A stretch of 11,006 nt of DNA from Candidatus Falkowiibacteriota bacterium (GTDB lineage Bacteria; Patescibacteriota; Patescibacteriia; UBA2591; JABMQE01). This document shows, piece by piece, positions 1 to 6,388 of the stretch. The position numbers and the translations under genes were made by a program. The notes under the pieces were generated by a model. It ran no database searches, was not told the origin of the DNA, and worked only from the letters and a program-made list of their open reading frames with translations. Numbering within the stretch: the stretch's first letter is position 1; the number at the start of each line of letters is the position of its first letter. The stretch is from NCBI GenBank assembly GCA_013203415.1, contig JABMQE010000004.1, positions 1 to 11,006 of the forward strand, in the 5' to 3' direction.

Positions 1-51
1 AAAAAAGATTTGGCAGGCAGGGATAGGGTGGTGATTATTAATTAACCTTTT

Positions 52-126
52 ACCCCCTCTTTCCCTCCAGAGGCGGGCAGGAATTCTCCCCCGCCTAGCT
101 GGCGAGGCTGGCCCTTAGTAAGGGGG
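52..126. repeat. GC-rich palindromic block downstream of the DUF3048 gene
   Basis: This GC-rich stretch stands in otherwise AT-rich non-coding DNA just past the end of the minus-strand operon. It holds a perfect palindrome CCCTTAGTAAGGG (112-124), a CGCC/GGCG hairpin around 92-104, and outer arms CCCCCT (about 53-58) and AGGGGG (121-126) that could close a long stem. The motif CCAGAGGC-GGCAGG at 68-82 recurs near 3890-3902. No clean stem followed by a U-tract is visible, so I call it a dispersed repeat that may also act as a 3' structure, not a firm terminator. I see no gene in 1-153. Confidence 0.45.
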
Positions 127-153
127 AAATAATTTGAATTATTTATTATTTTA

Positions 154-1257
154 TTACTCGTAATTAACTTCCCTGTCTGTGGGGAGGATTTCGACCCAGG
201 TGGTGCCGCGGTTGAAGGCGATTTCTTGGCCATCCATGGAATAAAAGCGAGTTCTGGAATTGCGGTCTGGCTTTTTCCAATAGCCCTCGATTGCATCGCC
301 ATCAAGGAAAACCATGGCGTCTCCCCTGCCTTCCATTGTTAAAGCCAGGCGGCCGACAGAATCCAAGAGACGGGCTTTGACACGCTGGACAACAATATTT
401 TTAGCCCTTATTTCCTCGCTGTTTGAATCTTTATGAGGTTCATCGGTAACAAAACGACGATAGTCGTTATTTTTTTCGTCGTACTGCCAAGCGACATTAT
501 AAGTATAAGTAGAAAAATCTACTAAAATCTGTGAAGCAGCGGTGGAGGTAGTAGGACTATCGTCCTTGTATTTCCAATTTTCAAACTGATGCTCGCTTGG
601 AATATCTTTCTCGCCTAAATATTTTGTTATCAGCTCTGTTGAGGTATAAACATTATGGGGGGGATTTTTTATTTTTGAACGGAAAAAATAATCACCTTTT
701 GAATACTCGTCTAAATCATAAACATTATACTGGCGGCGTTTTAGGAGATCGAGGCAATCGGGGCTGCCGCCGACATGGGATAGAACAGCCTCTAATTCTT
801 CGGCAACATTTAGAAAATAAGGACGGCAGGAGCGGACAGGCCCGATATTTGGAGCAAGCGAGGCGGGGTCAAAGAAAGCAAGAAAACGAGTGATGCCGCC
901 TTCGGTTAGAAATTCGTAAACAAGATTGGCATCGCTAACTCCGGACTGGGGCCAGGCATCGAAATGGTTTTCGATAATAACAGCTATGGGACGCGAACTT
1001 GTGGCTTCGGACGAAACCAAAAGGCCGTCGAGAGCGCGCGGGCTTAAGCCCGTGGAAGGAAGAAGCGAATCAAAACCTGAATCATCATAATTAAAAAAAT
1101 CCTCTTCGACTTTTTTGGAGCTAAAGAAGATGTTGGATATTAAAACAGTATCAAGAATAACAAAGATTACTAAGGTTATTACCTGAACGTTTTGGTTTTT
1201 GATGAAATGACGAAGCTTATTGATTAAGCTTTGGCCACTATATGTTTTTGTTTCCAT
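154..1257 (-). CDS. Membrane-anchored DUF3048 (YerB-like) protein
   Basis: This is a 367-residue protein of the DUF3048 family, which includes Bacillus YerB; the biochemical role is not established. Residues about 24-45 form one hydrophobic segment, so it is anchored with its bulk outside the membrane. The N-terminal DUF3048 domain spans about 88-215 and shows RPIAVIIEN, WPQSG, VYEFLTEGGITRFLAFF, IGPVRSCRPYF and HVGGSP. The C-terminal DUF3048 domain spans about 242-363, with KNIVVQRV, FLDGDAIEGYW, TRFYSMDGQEI and NRGTTWVEI. The reading frame is open further upstream to 1434, but that part is a basic low-complexity shadow of the bL25 tail. The ATG at 1257 lies 1 base after the bL25 stop, which fits translational coupling, and gives a normal anchor start. 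It is the last gene of the operon from the promoter at 2419-2447. Family assignment is secure, function unknown. Confidence 0.9.
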   Translation of the reverse strand: METKTYSGQSLINKLRHFIKNQNVQVITLVIFVILDTVLISNIFFSSKKVEEDFFNYDDSGFDSLLPSTGLSPRALDGLLVSSEATSSRPIAVIIENHFDAWPQSGVSDANLVYEFLTEGGITRFLAFFDPASLAPNIGPVRSCRPYFLNVAEELEAVLSHVGGSPDCLDLLKRRQYNVYDLDEYSKGDYFFRSKIKNPPHNVYTSTELITKYLGEKDIPSEHQFENWKYKDDSPTTSTAASQILVDFSTYTYNVAWQYDEKNNDYRRFVTDEPHKDSNSEEIRAKNIVVQRVKARLLDSVGRLALTMEGRGDAMVFLDGDAIEGYWKKPDRNSRTRFYSMDGQEIAFNRGTTWVEILPTDREVNYE

Positions 1258-1258
1258 A

Positions 1259-2023
1259 TTATTTTTTATCTTCCCCGGCACCAGACCCGCCCTGCGAGTC
1301 GGTGCGGGGCTGCCCCGAGTCATTCGACGGGGCAGGCGCGTCACCATCGGGGCCGCTTGCTTTTTTATCTTCGGAAGCGCCTTCTTCTTCCTCGCCTTCT
1401 TTGGCTTCTTCGGCGCCTTCGGGAAGTTCGGCATCTTCTGGTTTTTCTTCTAAGGCCTCTAGTTCTTTTTCGCTTCTTGGGGCGGCAACAGAAACAACAG
1501 CTGTATCCGGACTATCCATTATTTCCACTTTTTCTGTCACTTTTAGGTCTTTGGCATAGATGACATCCCCAAAATTTTCTAACGCAGAAATGTCTACTTC
1601 AATTTTATGAATAAGATCGGCTGGGAGGCACTGGATTTTTATAGTATCCAAAGATTTAACTAGGACACCGGCTTCCTCTTCGACTGCTTTTGATTGGTTT
1701 ATAAATTCTAATTCCACATCAACAGATAATTTTTCGTCTTCGCGGATTTGATAGAAATCGGCATGGAGTATCTCGTCTTTAAGAGTATCGTGGTCTACTT
1801 CTTGGACAATAACTTTGACTGGTTTTTTATCATCAACCTGCAAATCGAGCAGGCTTGTTTCTCCGGCTTGTTTAAAGATGTTGTTAAAAGTAGGGGCATC
1901 GAGTTCGATGTTCTGGTTTTTTATTTTATGGCCATAAACACAAGCAGGAATAAGCCCTTTTTTTCTAAGAGCTTGGTTTTTCTTGCCAAGAGAAGTTCTA
2001 GTTTTTGCTTTAAGCTGAGCCAT
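1259..2023 (-). CDS. rplY: 50S ribosomal protein bL25, CTC/TL5 form with acidic tail
   Basis: This protein binds 5S rRNA in the large ribosomal subunit. Residues 1-92 are the bL25 beta-barrel domain (start MAQLKAKTRTSLGKKNQALR, then GLIPACVYG, and HADFYQI at its end). Residues about 96-182 are the second CTC/TL5 domain (VDVELEF, EEAGVLV, IHKIEVDIS, KVEIMDSPDTAVVSV). The last ~70 residues (185-254) are a low-complexity tail, first Glu-rich, then Gly/Pro/Ser/Asp-rich. Tails of this acidic kind are common on CTC-form bL25, but here the distal part (residues 230-238) is written by a GC palindrome resembling repeats elsewhere in the window, which suggests the tail grew by repeat insertion. There is no SD; the upstream sequence is A/T-rich. 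It begins 21 bases after the zinc-ribbon gene and ends 1 base before the DUF3048 gene. Confidence 0.95.
   Translation of the reverse strand: MAQLKAKTRTSLGKKNQALRKKGLIPACVYGHKIKNQNIELDAPTFNNIFKQAGETSLLDLQVDDKKPVKVIVQEVDHDTLKDEILHADFYQIREDEKLSVDVELEFINQSKAVEEEAGVLVKSLDTIKIQCLPADLIHKIEVDISALENFGDVIYAKDLKVTEKVEIMDSPDTAVVSVAAPRSEKELEALEEKPEDAELPEGAEEAKEGEEEEGASEDKKASGPDGDAPAPSNDSGQPRTDSQGGSGAGEDKK
1310..1335 (-). repeat. GC palindrome inside the bL25 tail
   Basis: A perfect 8-bp inverted repeat, CTGCCCCG (1310-1317) and CGGGGCAG (1328-1335), encloses a 10-base loop. Read on the minus strand it runs CCCC, TCGA, four variable bases, CTCGGGGCAG, which is the architecture of the elements at 5254, 8971 and 9073. 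It encodes residues about 230-238 of the bL25 tail. Confidence 0.6.
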
Positions 2024-2044
2024 GAAATAAAATGAATTTTTTTG

Positions 2045-2371
2045 TTAATTATCTTTTTGGTCTTTTTGGAACTGTTGGTGAAATTCGATAACATCATCCG
2101 AAGTAATTTCCGGCTTGTCTTTGAATTTTAAGACATCGGCGGCGGTTAAGTCGGTAATGATGCCGATTGAACTTAAACCAAAAGGAGTATTGGAAACAAG
2201 AGAAATAATATAACTGCCGCAGCTTTCGCACTCTGAATGCAAAAGATGAGCCTCGTCCTTAGTTTCTAAAACACGGGCGAAAAACGGATTATACCTGGCC
2301 TCGCAAAGGGGACAGTAAGCTTGGTTGCCAGACGGTTCGGGGGGATAATTTTTTGGATTTTGAGGAAACAT
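2045..2371 (-). CDS. Small zinc-ribbon protein, function unknown
   Basis: This 108-residue soluble protein has two CxxC knuckles, CPLC (residues 20-23) and CESC (48-51), 24 residues apart, with a His at 45. This is a zinc-ribbon arrangement. The C-terminal half (about 60-108) has no cysteines and ends in a charged helix with ITSDDVIEFHQQF. It is the first gene of the bL25 operon, so a ribosome- or translation-linked role is possible, but this rests only on position. The start is the ATG at 2371; there is no SD, only an A-run before it. A hairpin sits in the short leader. I do not recognise a named family. Confidence 0.8.
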   Translation of the reverse strand: MFPQNPKNYPPEPSGNQAYCPLCEARYNPFFARVLETKDEAHLLHSECESCGSYIISLVSNTPFGLSSIGIITDLTAADVLKFKDKPEITSDDVIEFHQQFQKDQKDN

Positions 2372-2383
2372 TTTTTTTATTTA

Positions 2384-2402
2384 GATAAGTGTTGCCCTTA
2401 TC
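2384..2402 (-). promoter_or_regulatory. Leader hairpin ahead of the zinc-ribbon gene
   Basis: GATAAG and CTTATC form a 6-bp stem (2384-2389 with 2397-2402) with a 7-base loop, flanked by partly complementary TTAG and TAA. It lies within the roughly 40-base leader between the promoter and the ATG at 2371. It could affect mRNA stability or translation of the ribosomal-protein operon; there is no direct evidence of regulation. Confidence 0.35.
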
Positions 2403-2418
2403 ACCCTAACTATAAAAT

Positions 2419-2447
2419 AATATAGCATTTTGGATAAAAACAGTCAA
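2419..2447 (-). promoter_or_regulatory. Sigma-70 type promoter of the zinc-ribbon/bL25/DUF3048 operon
   Basis: On the minus strand a -35 box TTGACT (2447-2442) is followed by a 17-base spacer and a -10 box TATATT (2424-2419). TGC stands directly before the -10, an extended -10 feature. Transcription would start near 2412 and give a leader of about 40 bases. This is one of the clearest promoters in the window. Confidence 0.8.
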
Positions 2448-2464
2448 GGAAAGATGGGGAAATG

Positions 2465-3607
2465 TTAAAATTCGGAACTTTTAACCTTATGAACCTTAAT
2501 GCTTTCTAAGATGCCCAAGGCAATAAAAAAGGCAACAAGAGAGCTATTGCCGTAACTTAGAAACGGCAAAGGAATGCCAGCAACAGGAAAGAGGCCGATG
2601 TTCATTCCAATATTTACAAAAACCTGAAGGAAAACTAAGGCAAGAATGCCCAAAATTAGAAGCGAGCTAAAGTTGCTATAGGCGATTTTGGAATAGCTAA
2701 CAATCCGCCAAAGAAGAAGGAAAAAAAGGCCAATAACTATAACAACGCCAAAAAAACCAAACTCTTCGGCAACAACGCTAAAAATAAAATCGGTGCTCGA
2801 ATCCGGCAGAAAACGAAGCTGGCTTTGGGGACCCAAACCAAGGCCGCGGCCGAAAATTTTTCCAGAGCCGGCGGCGATGATGGATTGGTTAACCTGGTAG
2901 CCGACGCCAAGCGGATCGCGGGCCGGACTTAAAAAAGTAAGAACCCTTTCTTTTTGATAATTCTCCAGGAGAAAAAACCAAGCCGAAACCGAAACCGCAA
3001 TCATCAAAAGAATGATAATAAAAAGATGCCTTCTTTTTTTGTTTACGACAAAGAAAAGCAGAAACCAAACCCCAAACAAAAGCAGGCCAGAGCCTAGGTC
3101 TGGCTGGAGAATTACCAAAACAAAAGGAATTAAGACAAAAAAGCATGAGAGAATTATTTTTTTGAAAGGAATAACAGGGGTTTTTTTAAGGCGATCGGAA
3201 AAAAATTTTGCTAAAAATATGATAACAAAAATTTTTGCCAGTTCGACCGGCTGAAAACTAATGGGACCAAATATAAACCAGCCACGGGTGCCTCTTAGGG
3301 CCTGGCCGAAAAAAGGAAGCAAGGCCAAGGAAATAATGGAGAGAGCATAAAAAAGATAGGCGTAATTACGAAACCAGCGGAAATCAAAATAGCTTAAGGA
3401 AAAGAATAAAACCAAGGCCAAGCCAAAAGCGATAAGCTGTTTATAGAAAGGAGAGAAATCAACAGCTTGGCTGTTTAGGATAAGGCTGTATTGGAAAACA
3501 AGGCCGATAACAACCAAAAGAAAAGCTAAAAGGAAAAGAATCCAATCGAAGTGCTTTAAGAAATTTGTTATCTTTGGAAACATAAAGGGAGTGTTGCCGA
3601 ATACCAT
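2465..3607 (-). CDS. rodA: Rod-shape glycosyltransferase RodA (SEDS family)
   Basis: This integral membrane protein polymerises lipid II into glycan strands during elongation, in partnership with a class B penicillin-binding protein. It has 380 residues and about ten hydrophobic segments. SEDS motifs are present: RGTRGWF (105-111), FQPVELAKI with the conserved Glu at 122, QPDLGSG (168-174), LPDSSTDFIF with the expected catalytic Asp at 273, and NIGMNIGLFPVAGIPLPFLSYG (332-353). The TDFIF and VAGIPLP forms point to RodA rather than FtsW. The usual SYGGS reads SYGNS here, a substitution at a normally Gly position. Two starts are possible: ATG 3607, a few bases after a likely -10 box, or ATG 3583 (MFPKITNF), where family similarity begins. 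The outer one is given. Neither has an SD. The first codons lie in an 18-bp inverted repeat. No PBP2 or mre genes are beside it. Confidence 0.93.
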   Translation of the reverse strand: MVFGNTPFMFPKITNFLKHFDWILFLLAFLLVVIGLVFQYSLILNSQAVDFSPFYKQLIAFGLALVLFFSLSYFDFRWFRNYAYLFYALSIISLALLPFFGQALRGTRGWFIFGPISFQPVELAKIFVIIFLAKFFSDRLKKTPVIPFKKIILSCFFVLIPFVLVILQPDLGSGLLLFGVWFLLFFVVNKKRRHLFIIILLMIAVSVSAWFFLLENYQKERVLTFLSPARDPLGVGYQVNQSIIAAGSGKIFGRGLGLGPQSQLRFLPDSSTDFIFSVVAEEFGFFGVVIVIGLFFLLLWRIVSYSKIAYSNFSSLLILGILALVFLQVFVNIGMNIGLFPVAGIPLPFLSYGNSSLVAFFIALGILESIKVHKVKSSEF

Positions 3608-3747
3608 TTCTACTGCAAAGTATAAAATTCGGCCAATTTCCTCAAAAATCTTTTCGACTTATTATTCTAATAGGCCTTAAAGATTTTTAAAAAAATTGAC
3701 TCTAATTTTAAACTTTTCGTTACGAAAGCGTATTCGGTAACACTCCC
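3587..3747. repeat. 18-bp inverted repeat flanking the rodA upstream region
   Basis: The sequence GTATTCGGTAACACTCCC at 3730-3747 reappears in inverted orientation at 3587-3604 with one mismatch (T to C). The two arms are separated by 125 bases of AT-rich DNA, which itself contains a perfect 10-bp inverted repeat AAAAATCTTT (3644-3653) and AAAGATTTTT (3679-3688). A small perfect palindrome TTTCGTTACGAAA lies at 3715-3727. The left arm covers the first codons of rodA as annotated. The layout resembles a very small MITE-like element or a nested stem-loop; no target-site duplication is evident. Confidence 0.6.
3619..3645 (-). promoter_or_regulatory. Possible rodA promoter
   Basis: On the minus strand TTGAGG (3645-3640) precedes TATACT (3624-3619) with a 15-base spacer, shorter than the usual 17. 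If used, transcription would begin only about 4-6 bases before the ATG at 3607, making the mRNA nearly leaderless. It lies inside the inverted-repeat segment 3587-3747. Confidence 0.35.
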
Positions 3748-3813
3748 ATAGGAAAATAAAATACCCGAATAACAAAGCATGGGTAATATTTTTAACATTT
3801 TGGTTTTGGTTTT

Positions 3814-3953
3814 ACCCCGCACTAGAAGGCCCCATTTCCTGATGGAGCAGGCGCGAGGTTATTAGGCCAAAGGTAGCGGGGTTTCCATGCCAGAGGCAGG
3901 CAGGCGCTCCCCACACTGTATTATTGAAACCCTCAGCTCCTACTGGGGGAGCT
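3814..3953. repeat. GC-rich structured non-coding block between rodA and the next gene
   Basis: Within the 360 gene-free bases from 3608 to 3967 the AT background changes to a GC-rich block. It starts with ACCCCGC (3814-3820), which pairs with GCGGGGT (3876-3882). It contains the motif CCAGAGGCAGGCAGG (about 3890-3904), also present near position 68, and ends with the hairpin AGCTCC (3935-3940) / GGAGCT (3948-3953), which is followed on the plus strand by T-rich sequence. No open reading frame of credible length is present. It may be a dispersed repeat, a small structured RNA, or a weak transcription end for the minus-strand gene at 3968; I cannot tell which. Confidence 0.4.
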
Positions 3954-3967
3954 TCATTTTATTTCTT

Positions 3968-4855
3968 CTACTTTATTTCTCCGATTTCGCCAGTAGATGG
4001 CATGTAGTTTTTGGAATCAAAAAAGTTGATATCAGGAACAACTATAACTTCGTGGACAGTGGCTGTGATATCATCGAACCAGACGATTGAAAAGTCGCGC
4101 GTTTCACCGGATTTTAACTGGCTGGCCACGGTTAGATTGACGCCGATTGGAGAAGAGCGGGAGAAAAGAATTATTTTTATAGGGACTTCCCAAAAATCAT
4201 GGATGGAGTTGTTGGTGATTTTGAAATCGACTCGAGGGAGTTTTGTGGGAAGAGCGCCAGGAGGGATAAAATTTATATTGGAGACGAGGAAGTCACTGTT
4301 TTTTACATCAAAGCCATAGGATTTGGAGTTTTCATCCAAAAAGAGGGAGGCCTTGGCCCGCAGGTAGGTTGTATTAATAATTTTTAGTTCGGCGGTATTA
4401 GGGATGTTGGACGATTCTTGGGATACGGCCACGAGGAATTTTTTTTCGGCCGGCAGAACAAAATCCTCGAAAGTTTCGGAGGTAAAATTTCCGGCTATAA
4501 ATTTGTAAGTGATTTTTGGGATTAACCATTTTTCATTCTGGTTTTCCACTTCGGCTATAAGGTCGAATTTGCCAGCGCCGGTTTTGATAACATGAGCAGA
4601 GTTTATAATTAGGGGTTTGGCCTGGTTTTTGATTCTAAAAATTTGATAGTTAATTGGTTCGCCTGGGCTTGCAATCATCTGGTTATACTGGCCAAGAGTG
4701 GCATAATGCATTATAAATCCATAAATACCATAACCCACAGGAATTAAAAGGGCAAGAAGAGTAATAAAAAAGAGAGCTCTTTTTATAAGAATTTTATGGC
4801 TTACAAACCAATAAGCAATTTTTAGTTTTAGTTTTGACGGAGAATCAGTTTCCAT
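3968..4855 (-). CDS. Single-pass extracytoplasmic beta-rich protein, function unknown
   Basis: This 295-residue protein has a basic N-terminus and one transmembrane segment at about 27-49 (ALFFITLLALLIPVGYGIYG), with the rest predicted outside. The outer part looks like two beta-sandwich-like repeats: about 75-170 (INSAHVIKTG, FDLIAEVENQNEKW, VLPAEKKFLVAV) and about 205-285 (VDFKITNNSIHDFWEVPIKIILF, VNLTVASQLKSGETRDFSIVWF). The second resembles the pattern of FxLYD-type domains, a loose similarity only. There are no catalytic motifs or cysteine clusters. The start at 4855 lies 7 bases after a consensus -10 box, so the mRNA is probably leaderless. It is divergent from the gene at 4971. Such single-pass proteins are common in CPR genomes; I assign no function. 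Confidence 0.8.
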   Translation of the reverse strand: METDSPSKLKLKIAYWFVSHKILIKRALFFITLLALLIPVGYGIYGFIMHYATLGQYNQMIASPGEPINYQIFRIKNQAKPLIINSAHVIKTGAGKFDLIAEVENQNEKWLIPKITYKFIAGNFTSETFEDFVLPAEKKFLVAVSQESSNIPNTAELKIINTTYLRAKASLFLDENSKSYGFDVKNSDFLVSNINFIPPGALPTKLPRVDFKITNNSIHDFWEVPIKIILFSRSSPIGVNLTVASQLKSGETRDFSIVWFDDITATVHEVIVVPDINFFDSKNYMPSTGEIGEIK

Positions 4856-4862
4856 TATTTTT

Positions 4863-4868
4863 ATTATA
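4863..4868 (-). promoter_or_regulatory. -10 box giving a leaderless transcript
   Basis: A perfect TATAAT (4868-4863 on the minus strand) ends 7 bases before the ATG at 4855, so transcription would begin at or next to the start codon. No convincing -35 box is seen 16-18 bases upstream. Confidence 0.5.
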
Positions 4869-4903
4869 CATCATTTTTGGAGATTGAGGGAGGGGGTTGT
4901 GGA

Positions 4904-4932
4904 TTGTGGATTAGGGAATGTTGTGTTATAAT
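4904..4932 (+). promoter_or_regulatory. Promoter of the 119-residue membrane protein gene
   Basis: TTGTGG (4904-4909), a 17-base spacer and a perfect TATAAT (4927-4932). The leader to the ATG at 4971 would be about 30 bases and A/T-rich, without an SD. It is divergent from the promoter at 4863. Confidence 0.6.
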
Positions 4933-4970
4933 AAAGATACAAATAAAATTAGTTTTAATTAAACAAAATT

Positions 4971-5330
4971 ATGATTTTTGAAACTTCAAAAGATTTACTG
5001 TTTGTTGTTATTGCTTTTTGTATTTTATGGGTAACGATTTTTGTCTGCTGGATTCTTTATTACATGATAATGACAGCCAAGAGAGTTAACGACACGGTAA
5101 AAGCGACAAAGGACAAGATTGACAAGATTGGCGAACTTATAGAGCTCTTAAAGACAAAAATTAATGAGGGCGCAAGTTATGTTGGCGCAATGGTTGAGGG
5201 AGTGATAAAATTAAGTGAGTATTTTAAGGGGCGGGAGGATGACAAGAAAACAACCCCTCGACAAGCTCGGGGCAGGGAAAATCATGAAAACAAAAAATCA
5301 AGAAAGATTTTGGTGAAGAAAGAGAAGTAA
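4971..5330 (+). CDS. Small single-pass membrane protein with helical tail, DUF948-like
   Basis: This 119-residue protein has a hydrophobic segment at about 8-34, followed by a charged, heptad-like helix at about 35-85 (AKRVNDTVKATKDKIDKIGELIELLKTKI), which suggests a coiled coil on the cytoplasmic side. The arrangement recalls DUF948-type proteins, but the similarity is general. The C-terminal tail from about residue 86 is low-complexity and basic, and residues 95-102 (TPRQARGR) are encoded by a palindromic repeat element at 5254-5276, so the tail is probably repeat-extended. It has its own promoter, a T/A-rich leader and no SD. The function is unknown. A heptamer array follows directly after the stop codon. 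Confidence 0.75.
   Translation: MIFETSKDLLFVVIAFCILWVTIFVCWILYYMIMTAKRVNDTVKATKDKIDKIGELIELLKTKINEGASYVGAMVEGVIKLSEYFKGREDDKKTTPRQARGRENHENKKSRKILVKKEK
5254..5276 (+). repeat. Palindromic repeat element in a gene tail
   Basis: The element reads CCCCTCGAC, AAGCTC, GGGGCAGG. It has CCCC/GGGG arms and matches the layout of the elements at 8971-8995 and 9073-9097 and, in the other orientation, the one in the bL25 gene. It lies in frame near the 3' end of the gene at 4971. Confidence 0.65.
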
Positions 5331-5337
5331 CTTCGTG

Positions 5338-5380
5338 AACTCGTAACTCGGGACTCGTAACTCGGAGACTCGCAAACTCG
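5338..5380. repeat. Degenerate heptamer array (AACTCGN)
   Basis: Six consecutive units of 7-8 bases follow the stop codon at 5330: AACTCGT, AACTCGG, GACTCGT, AACTCGG, AGACTCGC, AAACTCG. The same heptamer in reverse orientation (CGAGTGA) occurs inside dnaE at 9105-9118. The array is too short and spacerless to be CRISPR. Confidence 0.65.
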
Positions 5381-5400
5381 TTTTTAGTTAAACAAAAACA

Positions 5401-5443
5401 AAAGACCACTTTTGGAAAAACGAATTATTCCTTGGTGGTCTTT
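5401..5443 (-). terminator. Rho-independent terminator of the three-gene cassette
   Basis: A perfect 9-bp stem AAAGACCAC (5401-5409) / GTGGTCTTT (5435-5443) has a 25-base loop that carries an inner GGAA/TTCC pairing. On the minus strand the stem is followed by TGTTTTTGTTT, a good U-tract. It lies 31 bases past the stop of the last cassette gene at 5475. In the plus direction there is no U-run, so it acts mainly for the minus strand. Confidence 0.75.
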
Positions 5444-5474
5444 GCTGTTTCGCGTGAGAAGAATGACCCCCCTG

Positions 5475-5738
5475 CTAACCAAAGCTGATGGCGGTCAGGC
5501 CGCTGGCCTGCTCGAGTTCCCTAAGGCCGGAACACCCACCCCGCTCGACGCCGACCATGACGATGGCTGCAATCGAAACCGGCAGGCCGGAGGATTCATC
5601 AACGAGGAGCCCTGTTCCCTTATCGCTCAGCACCCCAGGGGTGACGAGCTGCTGGTGCCACATGTAACTCGGGAATCGCTCGTCGAGAGAATCAGGCACG
5701 CTCCCATCATGCACAACCAGAACTTCCTTCAGGTTCAT
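5475..5738 (-). CDS. Cassette gene 3: small orphan protein
   Basis: This is an 87-residue protein with no family I recognise. It starts MNLKEVLVVHDGSVPDSLDE and continues with a mixed hydrophobic and glycine-rich second half (VSIAAIVMVGVERGGCSG). There is one Cys, no clear signal peptide, and the short hydrophobic patch is too weak to call a membrane segment. The frame is open up to 5804, but the ATG at 5738 has an SD, AAAGGAG, 6 bases ahead, so I choose it. This SD lies inside gene 2, whose last 32 bases overlap this gene, which suggests coupled translation. It is GC-rich like the rest of the cassette and ends 31 bases before the terminator. Confidence 0.65.
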   Translation of the reverse strand: MNLKEVLVVHDGSVPDSLDERFPSYMWHQQLVTPGVLSDKGTGLLVDESSGLPVSIAAIVMVGVERGGCSGLRELEQASGLTAISFG

Positions 5739-5988
5739 CTCCCTCTCCTTTCGGCTCGTCCAAGCCGGTGACGTGGGCGATGCCCATAGCGCGGGCGGTT
5801 TCACGGGCTTGATCGAAAACAGCGGTGCTGTCAGGGTCCTCTTCCGGGTCGGTTATCGCGTCCTCCCGAAAAGCGACCTTGGCTCCAGTTGTCCTCATTT
5901 CAGTCCAGAGGTTCCTGTCTTTGGGGAGGACTTTGTGGCTTCCGTTTGGCAGCTCCAGAACAACGAGCTTGTGACCAACTTGTGTCAT
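5707..5988 (-). CDS. Cassette gene 2: small acidic orphan protein
   Basis: This 93-residue, strongly acidic protein has a beta-like N-terminus (MTQVGHKLVVLELPNGSHKV) and then an acidic helical stretch (DPEEDPDSTAVFDQARETARAMG). The end is low-complexity (PKGEGDEPEGSSGCA), possibly because it also contains the SD of gene 3. No catalytic motif, transmembrane segment or zinc site is visible. The SD GGGAGGAAATC precedes the ATG at 5988, and the stop of gene 1 lies 12 bases upstream. I do not recognise the family. The tight spacing on both sides makes a single transcript with genes 1 and 3 very likely. Confidence 0.7.
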   Translation of the reverse strand: MTQVGHKLVVLELPNGSHKVLPKDRNLWTEMRTTGAKVAFREDAITDPEEDPDSTAVFDQARETARAMGIAHVTGLDEPKGEGDEPEGSSGCA

Positions 5989-6000
5989 GATTTCCTCCCT

Positions 6001-6294
6001 TCAGGCGGATAGCGCGGCGATGGCTTTGTCGCAGCCATGGATGACAATTTCGTGGGGAAAACTGAATTTCTCTTTATCCATTAGCTCTAGGCCTGATGCC
6101 TTTACGGACTCCAGGCATATCTCGGCAGCTCCCTTAGCAGCTTCCAACTCCCACCTTAGCGTATCGGCTTTCGCAGGAGTGGGCTCGGCCAGATAGTCCT
6201 CGAGCGCGGTTCTGGTAGGGCAGGGGTCTGGCAGTTGGGCTCTTAGCTGACTGACTCCCGGACTAACGGTTGTAAGCTTGGCTTCTTGGGGCAT
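6001..6294 (-). CDS. Cassette gene 1: small helical orphan protein
   Basis: This is a 97-residue soluble protein starting MPQEAKLTTVSPG. Its C-terminal two thirds look alpha-helical (ALEDYLAEPTPAKADTLRWE, then ELEAAKGAAEICLESVKASG). There are three cysteines (near residues 25, 60 and 87), too far apart for a zinc motif. An in-frame ATG at 6348 exists, but it overlaps the TATAATG of the promoter and probably lies upstream of the transcription start. The ATG at 6294 has a full AAAGGAGG SD 5 bases ahead, so I choose it. The stop is TGA. A weak CCTC/GAGG hairpin covers the SD. Base composition is much richer in G+C than dnaE next door. No family is recognised; lateral transfer is possible. Confidence 0.7.
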   Translation of the reverse strand: MPQEAKLTTVSPGVSQLRAQLPDPCPTRTALEDYLAEPTPAKADTLRWELEAAKGAAEICLESVKASGLELMDKEKFSFPHEIVIHGCDKAIAALSA

Positions 6295-6346
6295 GGGGTC
6301 CTCCTTTGTGAGGTGCGGATGTGCGGATTTTCCTCCTGTTACTGAC

Positions 6347-6380
6347 ATTATACTTTATACTAAAAAGAAAGAAAAGTCAA
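6347..6380 (-). promoter_or_regulatory. Promoter region of the three-gene cassette
   Basis: On the minus strand TTGACT (6380-6375) is followed by two overlapping -10 candidates: TATAAA (6359-6354), 15 bases away, and TATAAT (6352-6347), 22 bases away. Neither spacing is ideal, but the region clearly has promoter character. The leader down to the ATG at 6294 contains a tandem 8-bp repeat (GTGCGGAT twice, 6313-6328 on the plus strand) and the SD hairpin at 6300-6313. Confidence 0.55.
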
Positions 6381-6388
6381 TATACTAG

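Noticed and set aside
1258..1434. Upstream extension of the DUF3048 frame to an ATG at 1434
   Set aside because: It overlaps the bL25 coding sequence and translates as a basic low-complexity shadow of its acidic tail. The ATG at 1257 gives the normal membrane anchor start.
1220..1563. Three plus-strand ORFs, Ser/Phe- and Arg/Leu-rich
   Set aside because: They are reverse readings of the low-complexity, GC-rich bL25 tail.
5338..5380. Possible CRISPR or att-like array
   Set aside because: The units are 7 bases long, directly adjacent and degenerate, with no spacers and no cas genes nearby.
5412..6012. Plus-strand ORFs at 5412-5771 and 5773-6012 opposite the cassette
   Set aside because: They are antisense to genes with strong SD sites and tight operon spacing, lack SD sites themselves, and the first begins inside the terminator.
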